Shown piece after piece: positions 61,696 to 64,000 of a DNA stretch of 64,000 nucleotides. Origin of the DNA: Flavobacteriales bacterium UBA7666 (lineage in GTDB: Bacteria; Bacteroidota; Bacteroidia; Flavobacteriales_D; Crocinitomicaceae); assembly GCA_002483265.1 (NCBI GenBank), contig DLHO01000028.1, positions 62,001-126,000 of the forward strand, given 5' to 3'. Below the pieces are notes generated by a model, which was not told where the DNA came from, did not search any database, and saw only the letters and a list, made by a program, of their open reading frames with translations. Numbering within the stretch: the first letter of the stretch is position 1; every line of letters starts with the position of its first letter. Position numbers and translations under genes: made by a program.

Positions 61696-64000
61696 ATGAA
61701 GAAAGCTCTATTCACCCTGCTCTTGTTTCCGATAATTGCTATCGCTCAACCTGACGACTGGCAAAGTCGTGGAATTGGTGGTGGCGGCGCGCTATTCTGT
61801 CCAAGCATCAGTCCGCTGGATGCCAACAACATCTATCTTCAATGCGATATGTCGGAGGTTTTTCATACGGTGGATAAAGGCGGTTATTGGGATATTGTTC
61901 ATTTTCAGGAAATGATCTCAACCGGGGGAATCAATACCGTCGAGTTTACCTCCAACGCGAATATCCTTTATGCCGTAAATATGGATTACATCACAGACGA
62001 ACGGTTCCCTGTGAAATGCACGGATGGTGGAAATAATTGGTCACCTACAGCCGCAGATCCTACAGGAGCCGACACTTGGTACTTGTCTGCCGATCCGCAA
62101 TCAACAACCCGCTTGTTAGTGGCTTCCTATGATGAATTGTTCTTTTCGAATGACGGAGGAGCAAGCTTTCAATCGGTGTTCTCTATGAATGATTTTCATA
62201 TTGCGGGTGTTTTCTGGGACGGAATGAATATCTACCTCGGAACACGTCAGGGATTATTGGTTTCCACAAATGGCGGAACGAGTTTTTCTATGAGTGCCGC
62301 AAGCGGAATTCCGGCAGGAAGTGGTTTCATCTCGTTTACAGGAGCAAAATCAGGAGGTACAACGCGTTTGATGGGAACCATTGCAGCCCAGACCGATCTT
62401 TATCCGGGAATGAAAGCACTCGATATTGGAATTTGTACCGGAATGATTAAGCTGGATGTAGGAGCAGGAAACTGGACCAGTGTTTACAACAACATCGATA
62501 CGGATCATGAGCTCTTCCTGATCTCTTCTGCTGCAAACAATATCAATACATTCTATGTCGGCGGAACAAATACCAACAACAGTTATCCGGTAGTTTACAA
62601 AACAACGAATGGTGGCACAACCTGGTCGGAAACCTTTTTGGGAACAAACAACCAAAATATCACCACAGGCTGGAGCGGATATCAGGGCGATGAGGACTGG
62701 TGGTTCGGTGAAATTGTCTTCGGGCTCAAAGTGGCTCCAAACGATGCAAATACCGTCATCATTACCGATTTCGGATATGCACACATCACATCAGACGGTG
62801 GTGCGAACTGGAAGCAGGCTTATGTCGATGCAGCTGATCAAAACCCGGCAGGAAGTCCAACACCAACCGGACAATCTTATGCCGGAAATGGTCTCGAAAA
62901 CACGGCATCGTGGTATATGCACTGGATTAACAGTGGCAACATTTTCGCAGGATATACCGATATCACGGCAATTCGCAGTACGGACGGTGGACAAAAATGG
63001 TCCAAAGATTATTCGGGAATCAATTACAACACAGTCTATCACGTAGTGGAAGCACTGAATGGAACCTTGTATGCCGCAGTATCGAGTGTGCACGACATGT
63101 ATCAAAGTACCTACCTGCAAGACAACAAGATTGATAACGGTACCGGCGCTATTCTCTACTCTACCAACGATGGTGAAGACTGGAACATGCTGCATGATTT
63201 CGGCATGCCGGTAATCTGGCTGGCTATCAACCCCAACAATGCCAACGAGCTATATGCCAGCGTGATCGACAGTCAAACCGGTGGAATCTTTAAAACCACC
63301 AACCTTGGAAGTAACGCTGCTTCTACCTGGGCCATTACAGGAACTCCTCCACGAACGGAAGGCCATCCGTACAACGTGCGTGTACTGAACGACGGAACGG
63401 TGATTTCCAGCTGGAGTGGCCGCAGGGCTAGTAATGTATTTACGGAAAGTTCGGGAATCTTTAGTTCGACAAACGGCGGTACAAGCTGGCAGGATGTAAG
63501 CGACCCCGGCATGCACTATTGGACGAAGGATATCATCATCGATCCGCATGATGCTACTCAAAACACCTGGTATGCTGCAGTACACAGTGGCTGGGGAGGT
63601 CCTGCAAATGATTTGGGTGGATTGTATAAGACAACGAACCGCGGAACAAGCTGGGTGCGCATTTTTGATTCTTACCGCGTAGAATCGGCAACAATCCATC
63701 CAACGAATCCGAACGAGATTTATGTGACAACGGAGTCGGACGGTTTGTGGTATAGCAGCAATCTGAATTCTGCTTCACCCACTTTCTCCAATGTGTTTGA
63801 ATACCCTTTCCAACACCCTACACGTGTTTTCTTTGGTCCCGTTCCCATCAACAATCCCCTCAACGAACGTGAAATCTGGACCACCACTTTCGGTAACGGA
63901 CTGCGATTGGGAATGGATGCAGCTGTGATCAACGGCATTTCCGAAAACACATCCGCGGCAGAGATCCGTATTTACCCCAACCCTGCTGATAAGGAGTTGA
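61696..64000 (+). CDS. Large GH74/sortilin-like propeller protein, T9SS cargo, cut by the window edge
   Basis: The frame is open from the ATG to the window end (768 codons). Residues 1-17 are a signal peptide (MKKALFTLLLFPIIAIA). GIGGGGALFCPSISPLDANNIYLQCDM resembles the start of GH74-type and VPS10-like propellers. BNR-like repeats (S.NGGTSFSM, TTNGGTTWSE, STDGGQKWSKD, KTTNRGTSWVR) run to about 690. At the cut edge RIYPNPADKEL begins a T9SS sorting domain, so about 60-70 residues are missing. Several antisense frames within it are shadows. Confidence 0.8.
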   Translation, partial: MKKALFTLLLFPIIAIAQPDDWQSRGIGGGGALFCPSISPLDANNIYLQCDMSEVFHTVDKGGYWDIVHFQEMISTGGINTVEFTSNANILYAVNMDYITDERFPVKCTDGGNNWSPTAADPTGADTWYLSADPQSTTRLLVASYDELFFSNDGGASFQSVFSMNDFHIAGVFWDGMNIYLGTRQGLLVSTNGGTSFSMSAASGIPAGSGFISFTGAKSGGTTRLMGTIAAQTDLYPGMKALDIGICTGMIKLDVGAGNWTSVYNNIDTDHELFLISSAANNINTFYVGGTNTNNSYPVVYKTTNGGTTWSETFLGTNNQNITTGWSGYQGDEDWWFGEIVFGLKVAPNDANTVIITDFGYAHITSDGGANWKQAYVDAADQNPAGSPTPTGQSYAGNGLENTASWYMHWINSGNIFAGYTDITAIRSTDGGQKWSKDYSGINYNTVYHVVEALNGTLYAAVSSVHDMYQSTYLQDNKIDNGTGAILYSTNDGEDWNMLHDFGMPVIWLAINPNNANELYASVIDSQTGGIFKTTNLGSNAASTWAITGTPPRTEGHPYNVRVLNDGTVISSWSGRRASNVFTESSGIFSSTNGGTSWQDVSDPGMHYWTKDIIIDPHDATQNTWYAAVHSGWGGPANDLGGLYKTTNRGTSWVRIFDSYRVESATIHPTNPNEIYVTTESDGLWYSSNLNSASPTFSNVFEYPFQHPTRVFFGPVPINNPLNEREIWTTTFGNGLRLGMDAAVINGISENTSAAEIRIYPNPADKEL

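Noticed and set aside
62350..63950. Five long antisense frames in the last gene
   Set aside because: The plus strand carries a clear signal peptide, BNR repeats and a T9SS tail. The antisense frames arise from its biased codon use.

Overview
The window comes from a Bacteroidota chromosome, probably of the order Flavobacteriales. A Fluviicola-like member of the Crocinitomicaceae is my guess; I have no search to back the genus. The evidence is seven secreted proteins with type IX secretion (T9SS) C-terminal sorting domains (YPNP-type tails or the CHU_C type), several SC/GC lipobox lipoproteins, moderate to low G+C, few Shine-Dalgarno sites and promoters of the Bacteroidota form TTG-N19/20-TAnnTTTG. 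I saw no rRNA, tRNA or CRISPR array.

Layout. 1-7.8 kb: a large T9SS surface protein, a three-domain fusion (DUF805 membrane domain, FAD oxidase, methyltransferase) with a partner gene, and a secreted vWA protein. 7.9-17.3 kb: two paralogous stress or solvent-type operons, each led by an ArsR/SdpR-like repressor and carrying AHSA1 (SRPBCC) and DoxX proteins. Both have the same promoter/operator architecture. Between them lie small lipoproteins, DUF1761, a YdeI-type protein and a membrane-bound winged-helix regulator. 17.5-25 kb: a cobalamin-type radical SAM protein, a GxxExxY protein bounded by inverted repeats, an orphan PAS histidine kinase, DinB, an XRE/pentapeptide-repeat regulator and a degenerate sugar cytidylyltransferase. 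25-42 kb: a predicted extracellular contractile injection system (eCIS) cargo protein, T9SS cargo, a TPR-HTH regulator, an S41 protease and a five-gene envelope operon.

42-46.1 kb is the most interesting block, an A+T-rich defence island. A COG1106-type AAA ATPase is divergent from a three-gene operon. That operon encodes a PycTM/SLATT-like membrane effector, a PycC-like class III nucleotide cyclase and an E2 ubiquitin-conjugating-like protein with a SEC-C zinc motif. It resembles Pycsar, but with an E2 component of the kind known from short type II CBASS.

46.2-64 kb: a Bacteroidota-specific conserved protein carrying a palindromic repeat inside its coding sequence, a highly structured intergenic element with a terminator, a second eCIS cargo protein (DUF4157 plus a beta-beta-alpha-metal nuclease domain), a membrane protein/histidine kinase/response regulator operon, a tandem duplicated small-protein pair, a serine protease operon and two beta-propeller T9SS proteins, the last cut by the window edge. 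The two eCIS cargo genes, about 24 kb apart, share a nearly identical promoter and N-terminus and are probably co-expressed and loaded by an injection apparatus encoded elsewhere.
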